Source: Clostridiales bacterium (GTDB lineage Bacteria; Bacillota; Clostridia; Lachnospirales; Lachnospiraceae). Taken from it: a DNA stretch of 36,626 nt. The position numbers and the translations under genes were made by a program. The notes beneath the pieces are model-generated. The model did not search any database. It worked only from the letters and a program-made list of their open reading frames with translations, and was not told where the DNA came from. Each line of letters opens with the position of its first letter. Positions within the stretch are counted from its first letter, which is position 1. Location of the stretch: positions 1 to 36,626 of the forward strand of contig JAMPHY010000028.1 of the NCBI GenBank assembly GCA_023663185.1, written 5' to 3'. Of this stretch, positions 7,678 through 14,531 are shown piece after piece.

Positions 7678-8635
7678 TTTCTTCCCTTCCCAGCTTTTCT
7701 ATATTTTCCTTATGTTCCGCAATTTGTGCTGATAAGGATTTAAGGTTAAATTTTTTTACCAGAGACATTGCTATTGTATTTGCGGAATTGATAAAGTATT
7801 TCCAAATGCCTTTGACGGCAATTAGGAGCAATAATATACCAAATGCCTTTACTTCATACAGATAAGCGCTGAATATTATGTAAACTCCTACCAATAACAG
7901 TACTAAGCATAATACAGCATTTCTTTTGATAGAATGAAGTCTCCGTTCCAATGTCTCTAACTGCATTTGTTCTGCCCGTAATCCGTAGTCCCCATTGTAT
8001 ATCCTGCTTGATATATTATAAGCAGTTCTTGTCTTCTCGGTTTCTTCCATTACAATATTTTTGATACCGCCGGCGCTGAAAAATAATAGAACAGCCACAA
8101 CTATTAAAAGAACTCCAATATATATAATCCGTTTATTTCTTTCGGGATTTATCTCTTTTATCACATAGGAATCTATCAAGTCTTCTGTATGAAAACCATC
8201 TATCGAAGCATGCCACTCCAAGTTCAAATCAAACTGCGGGGTGATAATTTTGCCTGTAAAATAGGCATTTTCACCGTGTCCGTTTTCAAAAGCCTCCAGC
8301 CTGTCTAATAAAGATTTGCTGTACGCCATAATACATATGTATGAATTTTGTCCAATGGGAATTGTATAGATATCATATGCTTTTCCTGATGTTAAGAAAG
8401 TTACGCTAACGCCGGAGAATTTATTGCTCCCATATAGATTTTTCCCAACATAACTGTCAATGCTGCCGGTTACATAGGCGCCATCTTTAAGTTCGCTCTC
8501 CTCTAAAGTATTCAGATTAAGCGCATGGTTATATTTATAAGTTGAGTGGATGCCATTAAATAAAATTATCAATCCGACAATAAAAATTATAGCCGTCAAG
8601 ATTTCTCTTTTACCAATGAACACATGATATTTCAT
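7664..8635 (-). CDS. membrane protein of unknown function
   Basis: A 323-residue protein with a signal-anchor-like segment at residues 13-28 (TAIIFIVGLIILFNG). An extracytoplasmic domain of about 140 residues follows, then a segment at about 172-190 (YIGVLLIVVAVLLFFSAGG), a cytoplasmic linker with ERRLHSIKR, two closely spaced segments near 240-275, and a charged C-terminal tail. I do not recognise a named family. It is cotranslated with the kinase-like protein, so the two may act together as a membrane sensor and a cytosolic enzyme. That is inference. Confidence 0.7.
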   Translation of the reverse strand: MKYHVFIGKREILTAIIFIVGLIILFNGIHSTYKYNHALNLNTLEESELKDGAYVTGSIDSYVGKNLYGSNKFSGVSVTFLTSGKAYDIYTIPIGQNSYICIMAYSKSLLDRLEAFENGHGENAYFTGKIITPQFDLNLEWHASIDGFHTEDLIDSYVIKEINPERNKRIIYIGVLLIVVAVLLFFSAGGIKNIVMEETEKTRTAYNISSRIYNGDYGLRAEQMQLETLERRLHSIKRNAVLCLVLLLVGVYIIFSAYLYEVKAFGILLLLIAVKGIWKYFINSANTIAMSLVKKFNLKSLSAQIAEHKENIEKLGREENACK

Positions 8636-8710
8636 ACTTCACCTCTTTATCAGAAAGCCACGCCTATAACCAAAGAAAATACAGCATACAGTCTCCGTCA
8701 AATACTGATT

Positions 8711-8860
8711 TTATAAATATAATTCTAACACAACAATGTTGATATTACTACCTTGTATTGTTTGCGACTCTGTCTTTGTCTTACATGGACAATCATAAAA
8801 AACAAGCATCCCTACCACATAAAGTCAGAATGCTTGGATTTCAAACGGTGCTTTTTATTT
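8711..8860. repeat. repeat copy A: degenerate promoter box fused to a type I toxin 3' end
   Basis: The left part (8711-8750) matches the leftward promoter box found at 11589, 13404, 14406 and 17543. From about 8751 it jumps directly to the last codons of the 26-residue toxin and the start of its terminator. The toxin promoter, ribosome site, start codon and the antisense promoter -10 are gone. The stretch from 8636 to 8930 holds no gene apart from this scar. The box still has TAGAAT (8722-8727, minus strand) with an extended TG, pointing at the membrane-protein gene. Confidence 0.65.
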
Positions 8861-8895
8861 CAATAAGTTTAGAGATAATCCCATAAAATCATCGG

Positions 8896-8947
8896 CTCTG
8901 ATATTTATATAAACAGATTTACTCTGATACTTATATAAACAGATTTA
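8896..8947. repeat. 26-bp tandem duplication at the end of the CPBP gene
   Basis: Two head-to-tail copies (8896-8921 and 8922-8947) are identical at 25 of 26 bases. The second contains the CPBP stop codon, so the duplication adds only 3' untranslated sequence. Confidence 0.85.
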
Positions 8948-9593
8948 ATATGAACAGCCCTGACAGATTAGCAATAAAGTGCGATACAGCGCTGCACCAT
9001 GCGTTGTCCGTTTTTTTGAATACAATACCGTAGAATATAGCATTGATAAAAACAAACAATAAGTCATAGAAAACAATAATTGCGTTTCCGGGATTAAAAT
9101 GCCCCAGCGAAAACAGAATTGATGTGATAATAAGCGATGGTATAAACGGCATTACTTTTGAAGTCTGTTTCTGGAAAAACGCCCGCCAAGCTATTTCTTC
9201 CCCCAATGCAAGCACAAACACTTCTAAAACTGATTTTATCAGTTCGGACACATCTACGAAATTGGTTCTGGAATTTAGGTGTTCAAGGTATGCGGGCAGG
9301 CAGAATTTTGCAACGGAAAAGCATAGTACATTCATTACGGTCGGAATTAAAATCAATACGATAATTTTTATATCTTTTAACGAACTGATAATTGATTTTA
9401 TGTCCAGTCCTTCGGTCTTTATTTCATTGGTTTTTCTGGTTGTAAAATATGCTATAATTCCGACAATAACCGATATTCCCGCTAATTTTAATGTCTCTTC
9501 GCCTACTTTTAGATTTAAAAGATTAGTAAATGACAGAACTGTCATTACCAGACTTAATACAAGCACTGATTTATTTAACTTTTTCGTATCCAT
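8931..9593 (-). CDS. CPBP family intramembrane metalloprotease (CAAX-like)
   Basis: A 220-residue membrane protein with about seven hydrophobic segments. It carries the CPBP/Abi motifs: GEEIAWRAFFQ (EExxxR), SLGHFNPG (the FxxxH-type motif 2) and SAVSHFIANLSG (motif 3). Relatives include Rce1-like prenyl-protein proteases and bacteriocin self-immunity proteins; the substrate is unknown here. The ATG at 9593 has AAGGAG about 6 nt upstream and is preferred over an ATG 33 nt further out. A perfect-consensus promoter drives it alone. Confidence 0.9.
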   Translation of the reverse strand: MDTKKLNKSVLVLSLVMTVLSFTNLLNLKVGEETLKLAGISVIVGIIAYFTTRKTNEIKTEGLDIKSIISSLKDIKIIVLILIPTVMNVLCFSVAKFCLPAYLEHLNSRTNFVDVSELIKSVLEVFVLALGEEIAWRAFFQKQTSKVMPFIPSLIITSILFSLGHFNPGNAIIVFYDLLFVFINAIFYGIVFKKTDNAWCSAVSHFIANLSGLFILNLFI

Positions 9594-9628
9594 GTTTTCT
9601 CCTTTATAATCGTTGTTATATAACATTG

Positions 9629-9657
9629 ATTATATGGAGATATGTTTGATTTGTCAA
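9629..9657 (-). promoter_or_regulatory. perfect-consensus promoter of the CPBP gene
   Basis: On the minus strand TTGACA (9652-9657) and TATAAT (9629-9634) are separated by exactly 17 bp. The palindrome GTTATATAAC (9615-9624) lies at the expected transcription start and could be an operator. Confidence 0.8.
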
Positions 9658-9688
9658 TCTAATTTTCACAGTCTGGCAATTCATCAGT

Positions 9689-9726
9689 AACAGTTCAGCC
9701 TACAGTCGTATGAACGCTGAACTGTT
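9689..9726. terminator. 11-bp stem hairpin after the GNAT gene
   Basis: Perfect 11-bp arms (9689-9699, 9716-9726) with a 16-nt loop, just after the stop of the leftward GNAT gene. There is no clear T-tract, so the structure may instead protect the RNA 3' end. Confidence 0.5.
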
Positions 9727-9733
9727 TCATTCA

Positions 9734-10279
9734 TCAATCCAATTCCAATCTCATCGAAATCAATTCCTGTAAGCCTTGAGAGCTTGAATTAAAGCCTCTC
9801 GGATTGCGCCCAAATTCAACAAAACCCATACTCTTGTAAAGAGCAACTGCGCTGCCATTATCGCTCACGACTTCTAATTCCATCTGAGAATATCCTGCGT
9901 CTTTTGCACATTCTATGCAGGATTCTGTCAACGCCCTGCCTATGCCAATACCCCAAAAAGCCTTATCAACCGCAATGCCAAACTCTGCTCTGTGTTTGAC
10001 CTTATTCTTGCCTTTGCAGCCCACGCTTGCCGTTCCCACAATATGTCCATCAACAACGGCGCAAAGATAGACCTCCCTATCCTCAATCTCCCTGTCTGCC
10101 AAGAATTTCCTTTCAGCTTCCGTGTCAAAAGGCGCACCTTCTTTATATGATGCTAAAAAATCCGTTTGCTCATGAGTCAGAAGAAAAATATCTAAAACTT
10201 CCTGCGCGTCATCGCCCACGGCGTTTCTAAGCAAACACTTCTTATTATTCTTTAGGATTACATTTTTTGCATACTTCAT
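9734..10279 (-). CDS. GNAT family N-acetyltransferase
   Basis: A 181-residue GNAT protein. The order is canonical: EFGIAVDKAFWGIGIGRALTE contains the acetyl-CoA loop (WGIGIGRA fits Q/RxxGxG/A), followed by MELEVVSDNGSAVALYKSMGFVEFG, the NxxAxxLYxxxGF motif. RimI-like or drug-acetylating roles are possible; the substrate is not readable. The ATG at 10279 has GGGGG about 7 nt upstream and is preferred over a TTG two codons earlier. It follows the ICMT-like gene by 27 nt and is probably cotranscribed. Confidence 0.88.
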   Translation of the reverse strand: MKYAKNVILKNNKKCLLRNAVGDDAQEVLDIFLLTHEQTDFLASYKEGAPFDTEAERKFLADREIEDREVYLCAVVDGHIVGTASVGCKGKNKVKHRAEFGIAVDKAFWGIGIGRALTESCIECAKDAGYSQMELEVVSDNGSAVALYKSMGFVEFGRNPRGFNSSSQGLQELISMRLELD

Positions 10280-10306
10280 TATCAAACCCCCACAGCTTAG
10301 AACTGG

Positions 10307-10888
10307 TTAAAACTTTCTTCCAATGTATCTGCACACCTTTTTCCTGTACGTTAAATACTCATCGCCAAAAGCTGTAATCAAATAGTCTTCTTCCACATTG
10401 ACGATTTGCAGATGCAGCATAACGACCGCCAATAAAGTAACCACTAATAAATACCAGTTAAAGAACATCAAAAGTTCCCCGATATATACTAAATCAAATC
10501 CCAGAAATGCGGGATTGCGGCTATATGCGTAAATCCCCGATGTGACGAGCTTAGTTTTTTCATTTTGCGGCACGCCCGCGCGCCAACTCTCACGCATTGT
10601 AAGTACGGATATGACAAACACTGCGGTTCCTAAAACGCCCAAGCTTACGCCTGCTGCCCGCAGCCACGTTAAATCAAGATATGTATTGTTCCAAATGCTA
10701 AGCGCTTCAATGGCAGGAACCATATATGTCACTATTTTCAAAGTAACCTCAATAACTTTTACAAATCCCGTCTTTCCTTTTCCGAGCAAATCAGTCTGTA
10801 TCCCCTGTTTCCGCTGATGAAAAAGTTTGATAAAATACGTTCCGTAAAAAGCAATCATAATCAAAACTGCAATAACCTGATATATCAT
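10307..10888 (-). CDS. isoprenylcysteine carboxyl methyltransferase (ICMT)-family membrane protein
   Basis: A 193-residue membrane protein with four to five hydrophobic segments. It has the ICMT/PEMT signature: LVTSGIYAYSRNPAFLGF, then VEEDYLITAFGDEYLTYRKK near the C-terminus. This region binds SAM at the membrane face. Bacterial members methylate unknown lipids or small molecules. The start at 10888 has GGAGGG about 6 nt away. Between the previous stop and this start the same frame stays open for about 32 codons (ending IDNEDRDKRRAD) and looks protein-like, but contains no ATG, GTG or TTG. An ancestral start may have been lost. Confidence 0.82.
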   Translation of the reverse strand: MIYQVIAVLIMIAFYGTYFIKLFHQRKQGIQTDLLGKGKTGFVKVIEVTLKIVTYMVPAIEALSIWNNTYLDLTWLRAAGVSLGVLGTAVFVISVLTMRESWRAGVPQNEKTKLVTSGIYAYSRNPAFLGFDLVYIGELLMFFNWYLLVVTLLAVVMLHLQIVNVEEDYLITAFGDEYLTYRKKVCRYIGRKF

Positions 10889-10984
10889 GTCCGCCCTCCG
10901 CTTATCCCGGTCTTCATTATCAATGCTTATGCCCTTTAGCCATAAGGCAAATTTCTGCCATGTGTTCTCCTTGAAAACCCGAAT

Positions 10985-11566
10985 TTATCTTTCTAAATAC
11001 CAATATGAATGCATGCCGCTTAAATATGTTTTTGCTCCCTTAGGCATTTGCTTAATTGCATTATATACATTTATATAATCCCCAAATCCCATTCCTATAC
11101 ATATTAATCCATATAAACCCAAATATATTAAATTAGGAAAAATTAAAAATATAATATACGGCAACATTCCTAAAAAGATATTCGGACACAAACACATAAA
11201 TATAAATCTGAACTTGCCCATGTCTTCTGTACCGACAACAAATACCAGACCATTACTAATATTGTTATAGTAATATACATCTTTTTTATAACAAATTGCA
11301 TGTAATAATTCGTGCGGAAACAAGGATAACGCTCCACATATTCCTGCAAGGCACAACCATATTACATTTTCAGCCATATATTGCTTTCCTAATATTGCAA
11401 AAGGAATTGCTAATATGAGCATAGTTAATATACAGCCGCCATTTGAAATTAGCGATAATAATTTAATATTTTCAATTTCTTTAAATGGCACTGCATTGTC
11501 CGGGTGTTTCCTTTGTGGTAATTTACTTTCATCTCCGTCATATTTTCCCGCATTGTGCAATATCAT
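10985..11566 (-). CDS. DUF3267-like putative zincin membrane peptidase
   Basis: A 193-residue protein with four hydrophobic segments and an HELLHAI (HExxH) zinc-site motif after the second (SLFPHELLHAICYKKD). This matches the DUF3267 family of predicted integral membrane zincins, whose substrates are unknown. The third zinc ligand is not evident. The ATG at 11566 is about 12 nt from a TAGGAG site, a little long. It lies 36 nt downstream of the -10 element in repeat copy B and is probably driven by it. Confidence 0.75.
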   Translation of the reverse strand: MILHNAGKYDGDESKLPQRKHPDNAVPFKEIENIKLLSLISNGGCILTMLILAIPFAILGKQYMAENVIWLCLAGICGALSLFPHELLHAICYKKDVYYYNNISNGLVFVVGTEDMGKFRFIFMCLCPNIFLGMLPYIIFLIFPNLIYLGLYGLICIGMGFGDYINVYNAIKQMPKGAKTYLSGMHSYWYLER

Positions 11567-11588
11567 AATTTTTCAATTCTCCTATCAA

Positions 11589-11652
11589 TTTCCTGAATAC
11601 AATTCTACCACAACGCCGCTGATATTGCTATCAGATATTCCATACAAACAAC
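11589..11652 (-). promoter_or_regulatory. repeat-borne leftward promoter box (copy B)
   Basis: The minus strand carries TGGTAGAAT, an extended -10 (ATTCTA on the plus strand at 11602-11607), with TAGCAA 17 bp upstream as a weak -35. An inverted repeat TGATA-GCAA-TATCA overlaps the -35. The same box recurs at 13404 and 14406 at the same distance (35-36 nt) from unrelated start codons, which argues that it is the functional promoter. Confidence 0.65.
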
Positions 11653-11725
11653 AAACCGACAAATCAAACCGTAACAGTTCATCGAACCTTAGATATAATT
11701 CGGTTTATAAATTAAAAATATATGA

Positions 11726-11754
11726 TTGAACACTTGTTTCATATATGATATAAT
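11726..11754 (+). promoter_or_regulatory. type I toxin promoter (copy B)
   Basis: TTGAAC (11726-11731) and TATAAT (11749-11754) are separated by 17 bp, and point at the 26-residue peptide 80 nt downstream. Confidence 0.8.
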
Positions 11755-11833
11755 CCTATTGTATAGTCGAAAGGAAAATAGGATGCGACTTTCCGATAGA
11801 TGCCCTCTAGTCTTACGAAAGAGGGTGATGCCT

Positions 11834-11914
11834 ATGAGTATAATGGAAGTTCTTACATTATTACTTGTGTTGTTCGCGGCTCTGTCTTACATAGACAATC
11901 ATAAAAAGAAATAG
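11834..11914 (+). CDS. 26-residue hydrophobic type I toxin, Hol-Tox-like (copy B)
   Basis: A 26-residue peptide, MSIMEVLTLLLVLFAALSYI followed by DNHKKK: a single membrane segment with a basic tail, like holin-like (PF16935-type), TxpA/BsrG or Fst type I toxins. The GAGGG ribosome site is 8 nt before the ATG and is paired with CCCTCT about 17 nt upstream, so translation is probably blocked in the full-length mRNA. The coding sequence differs from copy C (13629) at three bases, all silent (two Leu codons, one Phe), which points to selection on the peptide. An ATG two codons upstream is too close to the ribosome site. Confidence 0.8.
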   Translation: MSIMEVLTLLLVLFAALSYIDNHKKK

Positions 11915-12000
11915 CATCCCTACCCGCCTAAAGTGTGGATGCTATTCTTTATAGTCATTCTTTACTGAGGGCAATCGGAGATTCAATTCCGATTACTTCC
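11900..12000 (-). ncRNA. antisense antitoxin RNA (copy B)
   Basis: Predicted transcript of about 100 nt, convergent with the toxin mRNA and complementary to its 3' end. It starts after the minus-strand promoter TTGAAA-17-TATAAT (12030-12035, 12007-12012), folds an AATCGGA/TCCGATT hairpin, and ends at the stem AATAGCATCC/GGATGCTATT (11910-11946) followed by TTTCTTTTT. Length and ends are inferred from these signals. Confidence 0.72.
11910..11946. terminator. bidirectional terminator shared by toxin and antisense RNA (copy B)
   Basis: A perfect 10-bp stem (11910-11919, 11937-11946) overlaps the toxin stop codon. A T-rich tail follows on both strands; the tail on the minus strand is stronger. 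Confidence 0.8.
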
Positions 12001-12006
12001 AAGTAA

Positions 12007-12035
12007 ATTATACACTAGGGCTGCTTGAATTTCAA
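12007..12035 (-). promoter_or_regulatory. antisense RNA promoter (copy B)
   Basis: TTGAAA (plus-strand TTTCAA, 12030-12035) and TATAAT (12007-12012) with a 17-bp spacer, directed left. The overlapping plus-strand inverted repeat CTTGAA-T-TTCAAG followed by CTCTTTTT may also act as a rightward terminator. Confidence 0.8.
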
Positions 12036-12132
12036 GTGGCTCTTTTTACTATAAATCAGACGCTAAGAAGTCCCCCAATGTAACAAGTTCTGTCTTCCCT
12101 TTAAAAATCGGAATTGATTTATCTGTTCCAAT

Positions 12133-12594
12133 TTACAGTTCTTTTCCCATACAGAGAGATTCCGGCATATCTACATACGCACCGTAATTAGAAATTTGCT
12201 TAAATCCCAATTTGGAATATACATGACAGGATTCCGCTAAAAGTTCTCCTGTTTCCAAAATCATTTTTTTATATCCCAGTTCCTGCGCCCACTCTATTAA
12301 TTTAGAAACCAACTCTGTTCCTATGCCATTTCCCTGTTCAGTTGGTATAACAAACACTCTTTTTAACTCTATCGTATTTTCATCATAAGGACGTATCGAA
12401 CCGCCGCCAATCGGCTTATTGTCACGATAAACAACTATCGCTTCATTTATTTTATCAATTAGGTTATATTGAGCGTACTTATCTCGTTTAATTATTTTTC
12501 CCACTCGCAAATCTAAATCCTCGTCAAGCAACCTGCAATTTTCTATAAAATCTTGATTATTCCCATCACATCTTAAAAATTTAATTTCGCTCAT
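12133..12594 (-). CDS. GNAT family N-acetyltransferase
   Basis: A 153-residue compact GNAT protein. [30 protein letters not shown] contains the acetyl-CoA loop (QGNGIG), and [22 protein letters not shown] is the end motif. The opening [18 protein letters not shown] is typical of the small Firmicutes GNATs often annotated as generic acetyltransferases. AGGAG lies about 10 nt before the ATG. The 92 bases between repeat copy B and this gene's end hold nothing recognisable. Confidence 0.88.
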   Translation of the reverse strand: MSEIKFLRCDGNNQDFIENCRLLDEDLDLRVGKIIKRDKYAQYNLIDKINEAIVVYRDNKPIGGGSIRPYDENTIELKRVFVIPTEQGNGIGTELVSKLIEWAQELGYKKMILETGELLAESCHVYSKLGFKQISNYGAYVDMPESLCMGKEL

Positions 12595-12677
12595 CTTTAT
12601 CTTATCTCCTAAAAATACTAATTTTTCAGCAATTCATTATCCGCTTTCATTTTGCAATTATCCTTTTCGTTTAAAAA

Positions 12678-13382
12678 TTAGCAACTATCTTTTTCAACAA
12701 TCAAATCAATTAAAAGCTGTATATGTATTTTCATAGTGTCCAAACAAGGAATAGGGCTCACCTCATCATTAAGCAAAAGCGGCAATTCCGTACAGCCCAA
12801 TATAACAGCCTCGATACTACCTTCCTGCTGCATACGCTTTATTATCTTTTGAAATCCTCGTAATGTTTCCTCTTTTATAATACCAAGCTCCAATTCTGAA
12901 GATATTTTTGAATTTATATATTCCATTTCTTCCGTAGTCGGTGTAATTACTTCAATATTACTACTGTAAAATGGTTTCTTAAAAAAATCTTCTGTCATAG
13001 TAAAAATAGTTCCCAGCAAACCAACTTTACGTTTATTCAATCGAATTGTTTCATTGCATGCAGCTTCAACAATACTAATTAGCGGAACTGTTGATTGCTC
13101 TTGTAATCTGTCAAATACAATATGTGGGGTATTTGCTGCTAATGCTATAAAATCTGCTCCACTTGCTATAAGATTTTTGATTGCCAGCATTAGATAATTC
13201 GTCAATTCATCGTATTTTTGCTCATTGCATAATTTTAAAATATCAAATACATTTACACTTTCAATAGCTAAATTAGGAAAGAAATCCTTTCCAATTCTTT
13301 TTTGTACTCCATAAACAATATCATGATAATAGAGAATTGTTGACTCAGGTCCCATTCCACCTACTAATCCTAATTTTTTCAT
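12678..13382 (-). CDS. aspartate/glutamate racemase family protein with an altered first catalytic site
   Basis: A 234-residue member of the Asp/Glu/hydantoin racemase superfamily, with the opening KKLGLVGGMGPESTILYYHD, a central PLISIVEAAC and the C-terminal ILGCTELPLLL. PLP-independent racemases use two cysteines. The second (GCTEL) is present, but at the first site, usually CNT, the sequence reads ALAANTPHIVFD, with alanine before NT. Single-cysteine relatives such as EcL-DER use Thr at that place, so substrate or stereospecificity may differ. The ATG at 13382 has AGGGTG 6 nt upstream and lies 35 nt below the repeat-borne promoter of copy C. Confidence 0.85.
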   Translation of the reverse strand: MKKLGLVGGMGPESTILYYHDIVYGVQKRIGKDFFPNLAIESVNVFDILKLCNEQKYDELTNYLMLAIKNLIASGADFIALAANTPHIVFDRLQEQSTVPLISIVEAACNETIRLNKRKVGLLGTIFTMTEDFFKKPFYSSNIEVITPTTEEMEYINSKISSELELGIIKEETLRGFQKIIKRMQQEGSIEAVILGCTELPLLLNDEVSPIPCLDTMKIHIQLLIDLIVEKDSC

Positions 13383-13403
13383 AATCATCACCCTAAACAC
13401 TAA

Positions 13404-13467
13404 TTTCCTGAATACAATTCTACCACAACGCCGCTGATATTACTATCGGATATTCCATACAAACAAC
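13404..13467 (-). promoter_or_regulatory. repeat-borne leftward promoter box (copy C)
   Basis: Same box as copy B. The extended -10 TGGTAGAAT has its hexamer at 13417-13422, and a GATAGTAATATC inverted repeat covers the -35 position. It drives the racemase gene; identity with copy B ends about 10 bases after the likely transcription start. Confidence 0.65.
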
Positions 13468-13525
13468 CAACCGGCAAACCGAATTGGAAATATAATTCGG
13501 TTTATAAATCAAAAATATATGATTG

Positions 13526-13554
13526 AACATTTGTTCCTTATATGATAAAATTTA
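13526..13554 (+). promoter_or_regulatory. type I toxin promoter (copy C)
   Basis: TTGAAC followed after 17 bp by TAAAAT, at the same position relative to the toxin as in copy B. The -10 is one base weaker than in copy B. Confidence 0.7.
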
Positions 13555-13628
13555 ATTGTGTAATCGAAAGGAAAATAGGATGCGACTTTCCGATAGATGC
13601 CCTCTAGTCTTGCGAAAGGGTGATGCCT

Positions 13629-13709
13629 ATGAGTATAATGGAAGTTCTTACATTACTACTTGTGTTATTTGCGGCTCTGTCTTACATAGACAATCATAAA
13701 AAGAAATAG
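13629..13709 (+). CDS. 26-residue hydrophobic type I toxin, Hol-Tox-like (copy C)
   Basis: The peptide is identical in sequence to copy B (MSIMEVLTLLLVLFAALSYI plus DNHKKK) despite three silent base changes. The leader lacks two bases of the ribosome-site hairpin (AAGGG rather than AGAGGG), so the CCCT/AGGG masking stem is shorter and basal translation could be higher than in copy B. The stop codon overlaps a terminator stem (13705-13712 with 13730-13736) that has lost three base pairs relative to copy B. Such peptides insert in the cytoplasmic membrane when unrepressed. Confidence 0.8.
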   Translation: MSIMEVLTLLLVLFAALSYIDNHKKK

Positions 13710-13793
13710 CATCCCACCGTCCAAAGTGAATGCTATCTCTTTAACTTAGTATTTTTACTGAGGGCAATCGGAGATTCAATTCCGATTACTTCC
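13696..13793 (-). ncRNA. antisense antitoxin RNA (copy C)
   Basis: Predicted leftward RNA of about 100 nt from TTGAAA (13823-13828), 17 bp, TATAAT (13800-13805). It contains the conserved AATCGGA/TCCGATT hairpin and ends in the T-rich tract opposite the last toxin codons. It is homologous to the copy B antisense RNA but differs in the terminator loop. Confidence 0.7.
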
Positions 13794-13799
13794 AAGTAA

Positions 13800-13828
13800 A
13801 TTATACACTAGGGCTGCTTGTATTTCAA
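13800..13828 (-). promoter_or_regulatory. antisense RNA promoter (copy C)
   Basis: TTGAAA-17-TATAAT on the minus strand, identical in hexamers and spacing to copy B. Confidence 0.8.
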
Positions 13829-13852
13829 GTAGCTCTTTTTACAAACCCCGAT

Positions 13853-14383
13853 TTAACATCTTAAAACGATTTCCATAATTTCATTGATAATATCCTCAAG
13901 TTCCTTTGCACCATCAATCACATAATCATAATCAGAAGCTAGATTTTCCGACATTTGAGCATAAGCAACTCTTGTATATTTCAAATATGTATCCATCTCA
14001 TTACGAATTTCATCTGCCGTAGCCTCTTTCATATCTCTAAGCACTCTTCGCGCCAATGCTATATCTAATGGCGTATCAATAAATATGCAGCAATTCAAAT
14101 AGTCCTTAATCATTTGATGCTGGTATGCAAATGGATAGTCCAACAGTAGATAGTCATATTCGCCGCTGCGGATAATCCTTTCAATATCCGCTTTTAATGG
14201 AGACAAAACCCATACATGAACATCTGCACCCTCTGATACCCATTTGGAAAAGTCTTCAACTTCTCCCACAAATGAATAGTCATCAAAGTGAAGAGATGTT
14301 GTTCTTGGCAACCGCTCTTTAATTGCATTTACAACTGTTGTTTTCCCGCCTGCTGTCACAGCCCCAATCGCAATTATTTTCAT
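13853..14383 (-). CDS. P-loop small-molecule kinase (uridine-kinase-like AAA/NK fold)
   Basis: A 176-residue P-loop NTPase. Walker A is GAVTAGGKTTVV at residues 6-17, followed by LHFDDYSF (the Asp-Asp substrate/metal site of nucleoside kinases), Walker B-like YLLLDYPFAY, CIFIDTPLDIALARRVLRDM (lid region with arginines), and a C-terminal DYVIDGAKELEDIINEI. This pattern fits small nucleoside or antibiotic kinases of unknown substrate. The ATG at 14383 has AAAGGAG 6 nt upstream. The promoter box of the split repeat (14406) lies 36 nt above the start. Confidence 0.82.
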   Translation of the reverse strand: MKIIAIGAVTAGGKTTVVNAIKERLPRTTSLHFDDYSFVGEVEDFSKWVSEGADVHVWVLSPLKADIERIIRSGEYDYLLLDYPFAYQHQMIKDYLNCCIFIDTPLDIALARRVLRDMKEATADEIRNEMDTYLKYTRVAYAQMSENLASDYDYVIDGAKELEDIINEIMEIVLRC

Positions 14384-14405
14384 AATCTGCTCCTTTAAAT
14401 CCCGA

Positions 14406-14460
14406 TTTCCTGAATACAATTCTACCACAACGTTGCTGATATTGCTATCGGATTTCCATG
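14406..14460 (-). promoter_or_regulatory. repeat-borne leftward promoter box (copy D, left half of a split repeat)
   Basis: Matches the box of copies B and C up to the TTCCAT at about 14460, then stops. The extended -10 hexamer is at 14419-14424. The rest of the repeat resumes only at 15444, on the far side of the nuclease locus. It points to the P-loop kinase gene. Confidence 0.65.
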
Positions 14461-14496
14461 AATTTGTCGTATCTGTCAGAAAAAATCATAAAACCA

Positions 14497-14525
14497 TTGC
14501 ATAACCCACTGCATTTGTGTATACT
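14497..14525 (+). promoter_or_regulatory. promoter of the repeat RNA / nuclease locus
   Basis: TTGCAT (14497-14502) and TATACT (14520-14525) with a 17-bp spacer. Transcription would begin near 14532 and run through the structured RNA. No second promoter fits between the RNA terminator and the nuclease gene. Confidence 0.72.
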
Positions 14526-14531
14526 ATAATT

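Noticed and set aside
10920-10961. A 13-codon frame (MAEICLMAKGHKH) with AAGGAG upstream of the ICMT-like gene, as an attenuation leader
   Set aside because: No alternative terminator/antiterminator pair is visible between it and the gene. The ICMT frame runs open through the same stretch, so a decayed N-terminus is equally likely.
11726-11914. A 62-codon plus-strand reading frame over the copy B toxin
   Set aside because: It starts with a TTG that is the toxin promoter's -35 and has no ribosome site; only the last 26 codons, with a masked GAGGG site, look translated.
11834-11914. Phage holin
   Set aside because: The peptide resembles holin-like toxins only in hydrophobicity. No phage genes are nearby, and the antisense arrangement favours a type I toxin.
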